A stretch of 64,000 bases of DNA from Solibacillus sp. FSL W7-1464 (GCF_038004425.1 NZ_JBBORC010000001.1:2209001-2273000); one strand, 5' to 3'; shown: positions 17,805 through 25,927, counted from the stretch's first letter. The notes: generated from the sequence alone by a model not told the origin. Translations and numbers: made by a program.

Positions 17805-18301
17805 AGCCAATCCTCCTTTTGTCCAGCGGCTTTACGCAGCTTTTTTAAAATCGCGTGCAGCCGAGATTTAACGGTGCCTTCCGGAATGTTTTGCAGTTCA
17901 GCGATTTCATTGTTTTTCAGCTGTTGAAAATATTTTGCGTAAACGAGCTGCTGTTCTGTAAGCGTAAGTAAATTAAGAAGACGGCTGATGTCCGAATAAA
18001 CCGGGGCTTCACTAAAGCTGGTCTCTTCAATTTCCACGGTTTGAATCCGTTTTTTCAGCATATCGTTACAACAATTGATGAGTACACGTACGAGCCAAGT
18101 ACGCGCAAATTCAGGCTGTTTAACAGTGTGCATTTTTTTCAGTGCCTTATAGGTCATTTCCTGCATGGCATCGAGTGCGTCCTGCTCATTTTTCAAATAT
18201 GTATAGGCAATCGGGTAAAGCACTTCCTCGTCTTGTTCGATCAGTTCCAGGATTGCTAATTTGTCCCCAGCGGTAGCTTTTTCAAGTAAGTTTTCCAACA
18301 T
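17801..18301 (-). CDS. ECF-type RNA polymerase sigma factor (second of two)
   Basis: 166 residues. Region 2 is about 8-75 (EEVLYPIAYTYLKNEQDALD, FARTWLVRV) and region 4 about 100-155 (LTLTEQQLVYAKYF, helix-turn-helix in NIPEGTVKSRLHAIL). It shares the ALDxxQE core and length with the sigma at 9088, so the two are paralogues, each followed by a membrane partner. AAGGAGGTGG precedes the ATG. A GTCTAATAAAT box lies just upstream and suggests autoregulation. Confidence 0.9.
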   Translation of the reverse strand: MLENLLEKATAGDKLAILELIEQDEEVLYPIAYTYLKNEQDALDAMQEMTYKALKKMHTVKQPEFARTWLVRVLINCCNDMLKKRIQTVEIEETSFSEAPVYSDISRLLNLLTLTEQQLVYAKYFQQLKNNEIAELQNIPEGTVKSRLHAILKKLRKAAGQKEDWL

Positions 18302-18314
18302 GTGCCACCTCCTT

Positions 18315-18352
18315 ATTTATTAGACTGTAAAAGTGTTGATTTCGTTCGAATC
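18315..18352 (-). promoter_or_regulatory. Candidate autoregulatory ECF promoter
   Basis: On the minus strand, TCGAACG (around 18345-18351) stands about 18 bases before CAGTCTAATAAAT (18315-18327). AAC-type -35 and GTC-type -10 elements are the usual ECF pattern. GTCTAATAAAT is identical to the sequence before the other ECF gene. Confidence 0.4.
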
Positions 18353-18473
18353 AGGTGAAAGTTTTTTTGAGGTGGTTTTGATGCGGTGAATAGGTTCCAT
18401 ATATCGTTAACTATTTTGAAGTAGACACACTCTTTTTTCAAAAGCATAAAATACACAGAAAGGGTTGATGAAA

Positions 18474-18698
18474 ATGCCGCCATGGCAACATAAGGTCAGT
18501 TATTTAACAGGGCAACCGATTGGTATATCTTTCGTAAACGGTCAAGGGACATCCGGAGTACTTTGTGGCGTATCAAATGGAAAGCTACTGGTTGTTGAAT
18601 ACTTGTATCAAACACAGTTCGCAATGAAGCAGTATGAATTCTCCATGATTGCAGATATTTCCGGTTTTCCACCTTGTAATCAACAACGCCTATTTTAA
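18474..18698 (+). CDS. Uncharacterised small protein
   Basis: 74 residues, starting at the second ATG (18474) because GAAAGGG then has normal spacing. No signal or membrane segment. It begins MPPWQHKVSYLTGQPIGISF and is rich in small beta-type stretches (SGVLCGVSNGKLLVVEYLYQ), which could form a small barrel, but this is only a guess from pattern. It is monocistronic with a hairpin following at about 18715-18741. Confidence 0.55.
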   Translation: MPPWQHKVSYLTGQPIGISFVNGQGTSGVLCGVSNGKLLVVEYLYQTQFAMKQYEFSMIADISGFPPCNQQRLF

Positions 18699-18712
18699 CA
18701 ATAAAAGGGTAA

Positions 18713-18743
18713 AAACTGCAGCTCAATTTGGGCTGTAGTTTCT
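18713..18743 (+). terminator. Hairpin terminator
   Basis: AAACTGCAGC and GCTGTAGTTT pair imperfectly around CTCAATTTGG, followed by a short T-rich stretch. It lies just after the 74-residue gene. Confidence 0.5.
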
Positions 18744-18966
18744 TGAAGCTCTTACTTTTCCGAAAAACCATTTAAATGAAAGCCGAACGTATTCTATAAA
18801 CCTCTTGTTACCCACGATTCCCTTAAAAATCTATATTCTAAATTTTATTTGGAGAAAAATTCATACTTCAGGTTTATCTTTTAGTTTTAATGTGTACTTA
18901 CATAATATATGTATTTTGTAAATTATTGTATCTAATTAGAAAATTAAAAACGAGGAGAGATTTCTA

Positions 18967-19125
18967 ATGCCTAGTAAAATAAAAACTCAAAAAAATGTGG
19001 AAACACTCAGAACTGCCATGATAAAGTCCGGTACTGAAAATGGGCTCAACCATCCTACTACGATAAAATTAAGTCAGAGCTTAGATAAGCTGCTCAATGA
19101 ATATTCGCTAACTTTCAGCAATTAA
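18967..19125 (+). CDS. Spo0E-like aspartyl-phosphate phosphatase
   Basis: 52 residues. It contains the family pattern VETLRTAMIKSG followed by LSQSLDKLLNEY; the SxxLD element is the Spo0E signature. Spo0E-type proteins dephosphorylate Spo0A~P and so delay sporulation, or act on related response regulators. GAGGAGAG lies upstream of the ATG with good spacing. The gene stands alone on the plus strand. Confidence 0.8.
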   Translation: MPSKIKTQKNVETLRTAMIKSGTENGLNHPTTIKLSQSLDKLLNEYSLTFSN

Positions 19126-19235
19126 TTTACAAATAACTGCTATTTTTGTTATCTTTTAATAAGGGCTCATCAACATGCCCGGATTATTTAATACCAAATG
19201 GTCGACCTGTATATGATTAATCTTCTTAAAGCAAG

Positions 19236-19271
19236 GGGCTGAATGAAAAGTAAATTCTTTTCATTCAGCCC
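19236..19271. repeat. Perfect 15-bp inverted repeat (hairpin without T-run)
   Basis: GGGCTGAATGAAAAG (19236-19250) and CTTTTCATTCAGCCC (19257-19271) pair without mismatch around TAAATT. It lacks a following T-run on either strand, so it is either an unusual terminator for the Spo0E-like gene or an RNA or DNA structure with another role. Confidence 0.6.
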
Positions 19272-19341
19272 TATATGAGGGTTGTTCGTACGCCCTTTGT
19301 TGAGGTTATGATGTACGTTTTGAAAGGAGGTAAATAACTTA

Positions 19342-19539
19342 ATGATGAAAACCATCATTCCATTATTAGCTTATTTAATCGTTTGTATCATCGCAGTTTT
19401 GCTGCCCGCATCTGATGGATATAATGAGATAGGCTGGAAATTGCTAATTGGACAAGTCTACGCAATCCCTGTTTTAATCATTGCCATTTTTATTTCTTTA
19501 TTTCTTAATAAAAGAAATTCGCATAAAGCTAGCATATAA
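19342..19539 (+). CDS. Small two-pass membrane protein
   Basis: 65 residues with two membrane segments (about 5-22 and 33-53) separated by LPASDGYNEIGWK and followed by a basic tail. Family not recognised. AAAGGAGGTAAATAACTTA precedes two adjacent ATG codons; the first is taken, but the second (19345) is equally possible. The downstream hairpin at 19559 serves the opposite gene. Confidence 0.55.
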   Translation: MMKTIIPLLAYLIVCIIAVLLPASDGYNEIGWKLLIGQVYAIPVLIIAIFISLFLNKRNSHKASI

Positions 19540-19555
19540 TTTCTTAAGATAAAAA

Positions 19556-19604
19556 AAATTAGGCTACGTGGCGCCAATAAAATGGTCGACACGTAGCCTA
19601 ACAG
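19556..19604 (-). terminator. Terminator of the CAP-domain gene
   Basis: TTAGGCTACGTG (19559-19570) and CACGTAGCCTAA (19590-19601) form a perfect 12-bp stem followed on the minus strand by eight T. Confidence 0.9.
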
Positions 19605-19617
19605 TATTTTTATATTT

Positions 19618-20574
19618 TTATAGTTGGATAAACTGTTGTGTCCAATAGTAACCCTCTTCAACAAAACCTACACCAATATGTGTGAAATTGGCATTCATAA
19701 TGTTTTGACGGTGTCCCGGTGAATCCATCCATGCTTGTACCACTTGTTGTGGTGTTCTTTGACCTTGTGCAATGTTTTCACCAGCAGAACGGTATGAAAT
19801 TCCTGCAGATTTAATCTGATCGAACGGGCTTCCAAACGTTGGGCTCGTATGTGAAAAGTAATTATTTTTCGCCATATCTGCTGATTTTGCATGCGCAACA
19901 GCCATTAATGGTGTGTGCATTTCAAGCGGTTTCAGGCCTGCTTTTGTACGTTCTGCATTTGTTAAGTCTACTACTTGTTTCTCAAATTCAGAGACTGATT
20001 GACTCGCATTGTCAGTAGTAGTTTTTGCTGGTGACTCTGCTTGCTGGTTATTTGAGTTTGATGGTGCTTGTGTAGTATTATTGTTTGTCACAGGAGTAGC
20101 CTGTGTGTTTGTATTTGTTTTTGGTGCAGTAGTTTCTTTTGTTGGCGCTTGCGCTTCTTTTACATCATTGTTGTTTGTTACTGGTGCAGTTTTTTCTTCT
20201 TTTACAGGTGCTTGAGGGGCTTTATCCTCTTTTTTAACTGTATTATTAGTAGATTCTTTTTGAGTCTCTTTATTAGTAGTGGCTTTTTCTGCCTGTACTA
20301 CTTTGCCCTCTTTAATTATTTTATTGGCATCCAGATTTACTAAAGCTTTATTGATTAGGTCTTTAGATAAAATACCGGATTCGCCTTTTGCTGAAATTTG
20401 CTCGATTAATTTTGAAGCCAACTCTTGATAATGATCACCTTTAATAAGTTGGATATATTGAGTAGTTGCACCTTTCTTTTCATCTGTATTTAAACTTGCT
20501 GCATCTGCTGCAGTGAAAGATGTTGCAAATAATGTTGCTGCACATAATGAAGTTGCTAACCATTTTTTATTCAT
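19618..20574 (-). CDS. Secreted CAP/SCP-domain protein (YkwD-like)
   Basis: 318 residues. A signal peptide ends near residue 25 (TAADAAS). A short helical N-terminal part (about 30-95) is followed by a low-complexity linker of Asn, Thr, Pro, Ala and Lys (about 95-190), then a CAP domain (about 193-318) with VVDLTNAERTKAGLKPL, NNYFSHTSP, AGENIAQG and SPGHRQNIMN. CAP proteins of this kind are secreted or wall-associated with unknown activity; homologues are common in sporulating bacilli. GAGGAGG precedes the ATG. Confidence 0.9.
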   Translation of the reverse strand: MNKKWLATSLCAATLFATSFTAADAASLNTDEKKGATTQYIQLIKGDHYQELASKLIEQISAKGESGILSKDLINKALVNLDANKIIKEGKVVQAEKATTNKETQKESTNNTVKKEDKAPQAPVKEEKTAPVTNNNDVKEAQAPTKETTAPKTNTNTQATPVTNNNTTQAPSNSNNQQAESPAKTTTDNASQSVSEFEKQVVDLTNAERTKAGLKPLEMHTPLMAVAHAKSADMAKNNYFSHTSPTFGSPFDQIKSAGISYRSAGENIAQGQRTPQQVVQAWMDSPGHRQNIMNANFTHIGVGFVEEGYYWTQQFIQL

Positions 20575-20952
20575 TTTTGAATTCCTCCTCTTCTACAAAA
20601 CCTATGTTACCGTACAAAATGTGTCATAAAAGGTCCATATACTGGTAAGCGTAACAATCTATTACTAAACTCCGTAAAATCAAAGGATTATAAATTGTGA
20701 ACTTGATAAAATTATCCAAAAAAAAAGGATACTACCACTGAATAAATATTGACAGATTTTTAGCATTATACAATTTCGAGTTACTGTTACGTTTGTTACA
20801 GAAAGATTACAACAATTGAACCTACTTTTCTTACATTAATAGAAGCCCTTGGGAAGTTTGGCAGGATAACGCAATCAAAAAAGCCCCTTTCCTTATGAAA
20901 GGAAAGCGGCCGATGGTTTAATAAGAACATTCATATAACAGGAGGTAATCAA
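20575..20952. other. Intergenic region with a small hairpin
   Basis: About 378 bp between divergent genes. CCTTTCCTT and AAGGAAAG around 20886-20908 form a short hairpin near the plus-strand gene. The rest is AT-rich and presumably holds both promoters. No open frame with a ribosome site was seen. Confidence 0.45.
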
Positions 20953-21219
20953 ATGGATGCTTTAATGTTAGAAGGATGGACCCCTATTTTACTTTGCGGG
21001 ATTGTGTTTGGAATTGGGATGTTTATTGCATCCCGTAAGGTTTCAAGAAAAGTTTTACTTTTAATCGCTATTATAATAAGTCTGATTTGTATTGGATTCA
21101 TTATTTTCAGCAAAAATGTCATTGGTGGTTGGGATGGTATCCTTTTGGCTTACTTTATGATTACTATTTTTGCCGGTGTATGGATAGGTACTTATATTGG
21201 AGCTACTTCAAGAAGGTAA
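20953..21219 (+). CDS. Small three-pass membrane protein, YesK-like
   Basis: 88 residues with three hydrophobic segments (about 10-27, 33-52, 60-82). The opening MDALMLEGWTPILLCGIVFG and the GGWDG turn before the last segment recall the YesK family of Bacillus; this assignment is from memory of the pattern only. AGGAGGTAATCAA precedes the ATG. Function unknown. Confidence 0.5.
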   Translation: MDALMLEGWTPILLCGIVFGIGMFIASRKVSRKVLLLIAIIISLICIGFIIFSKNVIGGWDGILLAYFMITIFAGVWIGTYIGATSRR

Positions 21220-21273
21220 AATAAATGTCTTCTCGTTTATCGCCTACTTTTTTGCAGAAAGACACAAATGTTG

Positions 21274-21900
21274 CTATATCAATGTTTCGTGTCTTTTCTT
21301 TTGACCATTATGTAGTAAAATCAGATGAATTAGCTTAACAATTGAATCCATGGATGTTCGGGGTACATGAAGTTCAAGAGCGGATTTCAGCCATTGTTTC
21401 TTCTTATTATCAAGATGCTCTTTTACAGTAATAAAATCTTGATGGTCTTTTTCTCTTGTATTCTTTGCCTTATATAAAAGTACGATTTCCGGATTAAGAT
21501 AAGGAATACCCGCTTTTGAATAACTCCATACTGCATGGTGAGGTAAGGAAATCCTCAAATCTCTTCTGAATTGCCAATCCTTATCTTCTGCTTCGTTTAG
21601 AAGTACTTCCAGCTTATCTCCATTTAACTTATTAGTAGCATGAATTTCATGGATCGGCAGCTCTAAAAACTCATCCCCCCAATGATGAAATTCACTGTTA
21701 ATTACTTTTTTAAAATCCCATTCTTTTAAATACGCTTTTAAATGTTGTTGGTCTTTTCGATATAAAGCAATTTCGATATCTTTATGTTCTCTCGTTTCTT
21801 TTCCCATAAAAAGATCAATCGCCCATCCACCAGCAATGAACCAAGGTTTATTGAATTTTGCCATTAAAGAAGTTACGTTTTGGCATTGTTGAAATGACAT
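21274..21900 (-). CDS. Nucleotidyltransferase-fold protein (aminoglycoside/lincosamide nucleotidyltransferase-like)
   Basis: 208 residues. The N terminus has the nucleotidyltransferase core WFIAGGWAIDLFMGKETREHKDIEIAL, where GGWAxDL, TREHxDIE and the paired acids resemble LinA/ANT(2'')-type enzymes. It could adenylylate a small molecule, but resistance activity cannot be claimed from this. A decayed relative lies at 36.5-37.0 kb. TTTGGGGGATTTAT precedes the ATG. Confidence 0.75.
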   Translation of the reverse strand: MSFQQCQNVTSLMAKFNKPWFIAGGWAIDLFMGKETREHKDIEIALYRKDQQHLKAYLKEWDFKKVINSEFHHWGDEFLELPIHEIHATNKLNGDKLEVLLNEAEDKDWQFRRDLRISLPHHAVWSYSKAGIPYLNPEIVLLYKAKNTREKDHQDFITVKEHLDNKKKQWLKSALELHVPRTSMDSIVKLIHLILLHNGQKKRHETLI

Positions 21901-21998
21901 ATAAATCCCCCAAATCTAAAATACTTACTATTAAAGAGCATATTCATATTTCTAGGTCTTTCAATATTCGAGTGATTATAAAATGATAAAAACTGAAT

Positions 21999-22391
21999 TT
22001 ATTGGTTACGAAAATCGAATTTTTCATTTGGCACTTCAAGCGTATGCCCGTTAATAGAAACTGTTTTATTATCCAGCCACTCGATTTTGGCTGTTGATTC
22101 CCGATAATTCCAGTAAATATTTTTTGTTTTGCCTTTGCGCTCATTAAATACTAATTCACCTCGTACAGCATCCGCACTTAAGCTTGTACTCGTTACATAG
22201 GCTTTTAACGTATAGGCACCATCAGGAGAAGTTTCTTCCGTAACATATTCACCTGTTGGCAAACTTTTCATATCGAAAAATGCCCAATAGATTCCATATC
22301 CAACAAACCCCACAAATATAAAGCTGATAATCAGTACTATTTTGACTATCTTTTTCCGCTTAGCCCCTTTTACTGTTGCGTGAGCAGTCAT
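21999..22391 (-). CDS. DUF5412 family membrane protein
   Basis: 130 residues with one N-terminal membrane segment (about 17-37) and an outer domain carrying SPDGAYTLKAYV and KNIYWNYRESTAKIEWLDNKTVSINGHTL, the recurring core of DUF5412. No function is known. Start 22391 follows AAAGGGGTG by normal spacing; the frame is open ten codons further. A GCGC-type terminator of the next gene lies just upstream. Confidence 0.7.
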   Translation of the reverse strand: MTAHATVKGAKRKKIVKIVLIISFIFVGFVGYGIYWAFFDMKSLPTGEYVTEETSPDGAYTLKAYVTSTSLSADAVRGELVFNERKGKTKNIYWNYRESTAKIEWLDNKTVSINGHTLEVPNEKFDFRNQ

Positions 22392-22411
22392 ACCATACAC
22401 CCCTTTACTGA

Positions 22412-22446
22412 AAAAGCACAATTCCTTTTTAAGAATTGCGCCCGAT
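22412..22446 (-). terminator. GCGC-type terminator, copy of a recurring form
   Basis: Minus strand: GGGCGCAATTCTT, AAAAA, GGAATTGTGCTTTTT. The stem GCAATTC/GAATTGTGC is capped by TTAAAAAG and ends in T. A close relative lies at 31803-31835. It ends the 22463 gene. Confidence 0.75.
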
Positions 22447-22462
22447 GAAGATTAAAAAATAA

Positions 22463-23020
22463 TTACATTTTCTCCTGTTCAATAAATTCAACATTATTTT
22501 GTTTAGCTACCCTATAAATTTCACTTTTATCTTCTTGCAGGAACTGACCGTTTAATGGAATTCGAATAGAATCTCCTTCAATTGAAGTAAAAATGTATTC
22601 TTCATGCGTATCTATGTCGTCAACGTAGTATTCGAGAACGACTTCTTCTATTTCAGACCATTGAAATATTTTTTCATCGAATAATTTATTTGAGACCACT
22701 TGTTCTTTTCCTATATAGGTATAACTTAAAATTGATAAATAGAAAACAAAGAGGCCACCTGCCATAAAAACAAATAAGAGGCTATAAGTGAATTTGTTCT
22801 GTTTAATCAGTGGGATCATAAGTCCGATAAATAATATAAAACAGGCTGCCATTACTAGTCTAAAATTTATGCCATCAGGATAAAGGATGATTGCCAATCG
22901 ATCAAATATAAATGTTTGAACATAAAACACAGGGAATACTGCTCCTAAAACAGGTATGCTGATAAGCGTTAATATCGCGAGCACTAATAAGATTAGACGT
23001 GACGAGTAATGGGTACGCAT
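22463..23020 (-). CDS. Uncharacterised membrane protein with PH-like tail
   Basis: 185 residues. Four hydrophobic segments (about 10-30, 36-52, 58-76, 83-103) are followed by a soluble part with FDEKIFQWSEIEEVVLEYY and EEYIFTSIEGDSIRIPL. That beta-rich end may be a bacterial PH-like fold, but I cannot confirm it. Start 23020 follows AAAGGGG by eight bases. The stop of a 33-codon upstream frame sits one base before this start, so translation may be coupled. Confidence 0.6.
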   Translation of the reverse strand: MRTHYSSRLILLVLAILTLISIPVLGAVFPVFYVQTFIFDRLAIILYPDGINFRLVMAACFILFIGLMIPLIKQNKFTYSLLFVFMAGGLFVFYLSILSYTYIGKEQVVSNKLFDEKIFQWSEIEEVVLEYYVDDIDTHEEYIFTSIEGDSIRIPLNGQFLQEDKSEIYRVAKQNNVEFIEQEKM

Positions 23021-23021
23021 G

Positions 23022-23123
23022 TTAATTTCCCCTTTCAATTACGTATGAATAGTTGTCCAAGTGAACTATTGAACCTTCCAGTAACGGTAAACCTAGCCTG
23101 CATAGCGCAGTATTCTTTTTCAT
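23022..23123 (-). CDS. 33-codon upstream ORF coupled to the following membrane protein gene
   Basis: The frame MKKNTALCRLGLPLLEGSIV... has a very strong ribosome site (GGGGGGATGG, seven bases before the ATG) and ends one base before the start of the 22463-23020 gene. It has no signal or membrane segment. It may be a small protein or a leader whose translation opens the next start. Conservation would decide. Confidence 0.5.
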   Translation of the reverse strand: MKKNTALCRLGLPLLEGSIVHLDNYSYVIERGN

Positions 23124-23461
23124 ATAACCATCCCCCCATCGTATTTTAACTAACCGCTTTTATGTAACTAACTAATTATACGAAACAGGTAAGATAAAGT
23201 TTCAAATTTCTGATTTTTTTACCAGTAAATACTAATCACTTGTTCTTCACTAATTTAGCTCTATAAATAAAAAATGGCGCTGATTATTATTTCAGTATGA
23301 TATTTTGTTATTGTTTTGTCTTCTTTTCAAAGCACATTCAACTTAAATTTATAATGACACTTCTCTAATAAAATATGTGCCTAGATTATTTCACGCAGCT
23401 ATTTAAATAGCTTATAGGCTAATCTCCCTTGAATAATTTAGAGTTACCTAAGATAATCGTC
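23124..23461. other. Intergenic region
   Basis: About 340 bp, AT-rich, between divergent units. No open frame with a ribosome site, repeat or hairpin was recognised before the coat-gene promoter at 23462. Confidence 0.5.
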
Positions 23462-23491
23462 CACAGTCTTTTCCAACTAGAGCATAATCTA
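23462..23491 (+). promoter_or_regulatory. SigK-type promoter of the coat protein gene
   Basis: CACA (23462-23465), 17 bases, then CATAATCTA (23483-23491) matches the mother-cell SigK pattern (mACm, 16-17 bases, CATAnnnTA). It lies about 40 bases before the coat gene start, consistent with late mother-cell expression. Confidence 0.6.
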
Positions 23492-23532
23492 GTGACGTAA
23501 TACCAAATAAACTCGAAAGGAGATGATTTTTT

Positions 23533-23904
23533 ATGGCGATTACTGGAAATCAAAACACTGGAGATAATCTGGAAGTAAATCAATATCAAAATCAGGGCTT
23601 AGTAATTCAAAATTCTCATACAGTTGACGTAACTCAAACGGAAGTGCAAGGTCTTGTCGTAGTTCAAGCTGCCCTGCAAGCTGCTATCGAAGCTGCCGTT
23701 GTAGTGTTAGGTTCGAATGAAAATGCTGATATAAGCAATCTTCAAAGAATAGCTCAAAATTTAGAAGTTACTCAAACTGAAATTCAAAACGTTACTATTA
23801 TTGACTCTGATGCAATCACTGTAAGACAAACAGAAGTTCAAATTGATGTAGTAGTTCAGGCTGCTATCCAATTATTAGCTCAGTTAGCTTTAAGAGTCGC
23901 TTAA
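23533..23904 (+). CDS. Spore coat protein of the CotX/CotV type
   Basis: 123 residues built from two copies of a coat motif: SHTVDVTQTEVQGLVVVQAALQ-like (about 28-58) and SDAITVRQTEVQIDVVVQAAIQ-like (about 92-120), plus a degenerate VTQTEIQ in between. This is the CotX/CotV domain of insoluble coat or crust proteins. AAAGGAGATG precedes the ATG. The upstream SigK-like promoter supports a sporulation role. The gene stands alone, unlike the cotVWXYZ cluster of B. subtilis. Confidence 0.82.
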   Translation: MAITGNQNTGDNLEVNQYQNQGLVIQNSHTVDVTQTEVQGLVVVQAALQAAIEAAVVVLGSNENADISNLQRIAQNLEVTQTEIQNVTIIDSDAITVRQTEVQIDVVVQAAIQLLAQLALRVA

Positions 23905-23945
23905 CAGGGAATCTCCCCTATTAAATATTACAATACTGATCAATT

Positions 23946-23985
23946 GTAAGAGCTATCCTTAAATTTTTGCGGATAGCTCTTATTT
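23946..23985 (+). terminator. Terminator of the coat protein gene
   Basis: AAGAGCTATCC (23948-23958) pairs perfectly with GGATAGCTCTT (23971-23981); the following ATTTAATAA is only moderately T-rich. Confidence 0.7.
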
Positions 23986-24085
23986 AATAAGGGCGGCATA
24001 TAATTCAAGAATATTCATGTTATTCAGTCTATTAATCTGGTAGGATAAATATTGAACTAAAATTTGGCTATGGAGGAATTTTACA

Positions 24086-24772
24086 ATGTTAAAAGCTGTA
24101 TTATTTGATTTAGATGGAACTTTATTGGATCGGGATCAATCGGTTGAGCTTTTTATGAACCGCCAATACGAAAGATTGTATGAGTTCCTTTCCCATATTC
24201 CAAAAGAGCAATATACTTCGCGATTTATTGAATTAGACAATCACGGATATGTTTGGAAGGATAAAGTATACCAACAACTGATCCGTGAATTTCATATACC
24301 TTCCGTAACTTGGGAAGCACTTCTCCAAGATTATGTCGAAGATTTCAAACATCATTGTGCAGGGTTTCCTCATATTCATGAAATGTTACAGGAGCTAAAA
24401 AATAATGGTATTGCTTTAGGCATGATTACAAATGGGTACGGTCAGTTCCAGATGGATAATATTAAAGCACTGGATATTGAAAAATACTTTGACGTCATCC
24501 TAGTCTCCGAATGGGAAGGCATCAAGAAACCTGATCCCCGAATCTTTATGAATGCATTAGAAAAATTAAACGTAGAGCCTTCAGAAAGTGTATTTATTGG
24601 CGACCACCCTGAAAATGATGTAAAAGCTGCCCAAAACGTAGGAATGAAGGGGATTTGGAAAAGAGATAATCAATGGAACAATATCGAAGCCGATGCAATA
24701 ATTGATAATTATTCAGAGCTTCCTTTGGTTTTGAAGAACCTGGATTTTAATGTACATAGCCTTACAAAATAA
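24086..24772 (+). CDS. HAD superfamily hydrolase (subfamily IA, phosphatase)
   Basis: 228 residues. Motif I is AVLFDLDGTLLD at the N terminus, motif II is GMITNGYG near 113, motif III includes the Lys in GIKKPDPRIF, and motif IV is VFIGDHPENDV near 172. The cap domain lies between motifs I and II (about 20-95). This is the phosphoglycolate phosphatase/YjjG-like type; the substrate is open. TGGAGG precedes the ATG. The next gene begins 15 bases after the stop, so the two likely form an operon. Confidence 0.88.
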   Translation: MLKAVLFDLDGTLLDRDQSVELFMNRQYERLYEFLSHIPKEQYTSRFIELDNHGYVWKDKVYQQLIREFHIPSVTWEALLQDYVEDFKHHCAGFPHIHEMLQELKNNGIALGMITNGYGQFQMDNIKALDIEKYFDVILVSEWEGIKKPDPRIFMNALEKLNVEPSESVFIGDHPENDVKAAQNVGMKGIWKRDNQWNNIEADAIIDNYSELPLVLKNLDFNVHSLTK

Positions 24773-24787
24773 CGGATGGGGGTAATA

Positions 24788-25414
24788 ATGAGTACTTTTT
24801 TATATTTAACGAGACACGGAGAAACAGTTTGGAACACCAAAAAATTGATGCAGGGGTGGAAGGATTCTCCTCTGACTGACACGGGAATCAAACAGGCCTA
24901 TCAATTATCGCAAAGATTATCCAATGTAACATTAGGCGCCATTTATTCAAGTACAAGTAAAAGGGCGATCCAAACAGCTGAAATAGTAAACGGGGAAAGG
25001 AACCTCGAAGTCTATACATATGACGATTTAAGGGAAATTTCTTTTGGCATATGGGAAGGCAGAACTTCGGAAGATAATGAAAAGGACAATCCGGAAGAAT
25101 GGACGACTTTCTGGAAGACGCCTCACCTGTTTAATAATGATTCAGTAGAGCCATTTTTAACAGTTCAACAAAGAATGGTGAATAGGGTGAATCAAATAGT
25201 ACAACAACATCCCAATGAAAATGTACTAATCGTTACACATTCCATAGCACTTAAACTACTTATGGATCACTTTGAACATAATGAAATGAAAAATTTATGG
25301 TCAACCCCAGCTATTCCGCCAGCGAGTTTAACTTTGGTAGAAACAGAAAAAAATAATCAGCAGGAAGTCATATTTAAGTATGATACCTCACACCTGGCCG
25401 ATTTAGTGCGATAA
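24788..25414 (+). CDS. Histidine phosphatase family protein (phosphoglycerate-mutase-like)
   Basis: 208 residues. The catalytic histidine is in LYLTRHGETVWN (RHGE), with a second catalytic His in VLIVTHSIAL near 150 and the conserved SSTSKRAIQTAE. It removes phosphate from a small metabolite; the exact one is not visible. ATGGGGG lies upstream, and the start at 24788 is chosen over 24776 because of it. It is probably cotranscribed with the HAD gene. A convergent terminator follows. Confidence 0.88.
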   Translation: MSTFLYLTRHGETVWNTKKLMQGWKDSPLTDTGIKQAYQLSQRLSNVTLGAIYSSTSKRAIQTAEIVNGERNLEVYTYDDLREISFGIWEGRTSEDNEKDNPEEWTTFWKTPHLFNNDSVEPFLTVQQRMVNRVNQIVQQHPNENVLIVTHSIALKLLMDHFEHNEMKNLWSTPAIPPASLTLVETEKNNQQEVIFKYDTSHLADLVR

Positions 25415-25461
25415 GCTTTTGGTTGATTTTTAGAAATTCAGCGCAAAACATAGAATGACAA

Positions 25462-25500
25462 AACAGCACCGCGGTAAATATATTTCCCAACGGTGCTGCA
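25462..25500. terminator. Bidirectional terminator
   Basis: CAGCACCG (25464-25471) and CGGTGCTG (25491-25498) form the stem around a 19-base loop that can pair partly (GGTAAATA/TATTTCC). It lies between convergent genes. Confidence 0.7.
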
Positions 25501-25540
25501 TCTTCATTTCATATTTATTAGGAGTATTTAATTGTCGAAT

Positions 25541-25927
25541 TTAACTCGACTGTTCATATGCCTCTCCAAATTCACGGTTAAACATCTCTTTAGCATCCAA
25601 TGATTTGAAAAACGGAATATCCGCGCAAGCTTCTTCCAGCGCATTTTGAATGGCTAATAGCACTTCGTCATTCGATACAATCCCAAATAAGCTTTCTCGC
25701 ATAATCTCACCTGTCGTATAGATGGACAGGTCATCGTAAACTACGAAATCGATGTAGCGCATAACATTGAGGAAGCTGCCCCGATATGTCATCGCAATTC
25801 GTAATGGATCTTTTAAAGAAATAATCTTATTTTTAAATACAAACTGAATCCCTCCAGCTGGAATGTAAATGATTTTGTGTTTCTCTGTTTCAACAATTTT
25901 TTCAATTTTCAAGAATTCTAGTTGCAT
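25541..25927 (-). CDS. Uncharacterised soluble protein
   Basis: 128 residues, no signal or membrane segment. The middle part (YIPAGGIQFVFKNKIISLKDPLRIAMTYRGS) is beta-rich and the C terminus is helical (DEVLLAIQNALEEACADIPFF). No family is recognised. AGGAGGAG before the ATG makes the start secure. Confidence 0.6.
   Translation of the reverse strand: MQLEFLKIEKIVETEKHKIIYIPAGGIQFVFKNKIISLKDPLRIAMTYRGSFLNVMRYIDFVVYDDLSIYTTGEIMRESLFGIVSNDEVLLAIQNALEEACADIPFFKSLDAKEMFNREFGEAYEQSS

Noticed and set aside
20009-20343. Cysteine- and phenylalanine-rich frames on the plus strand
   Set aside because: They are antisense to the low-complexity linker of the CAP-domain gene; their composition follows from that.
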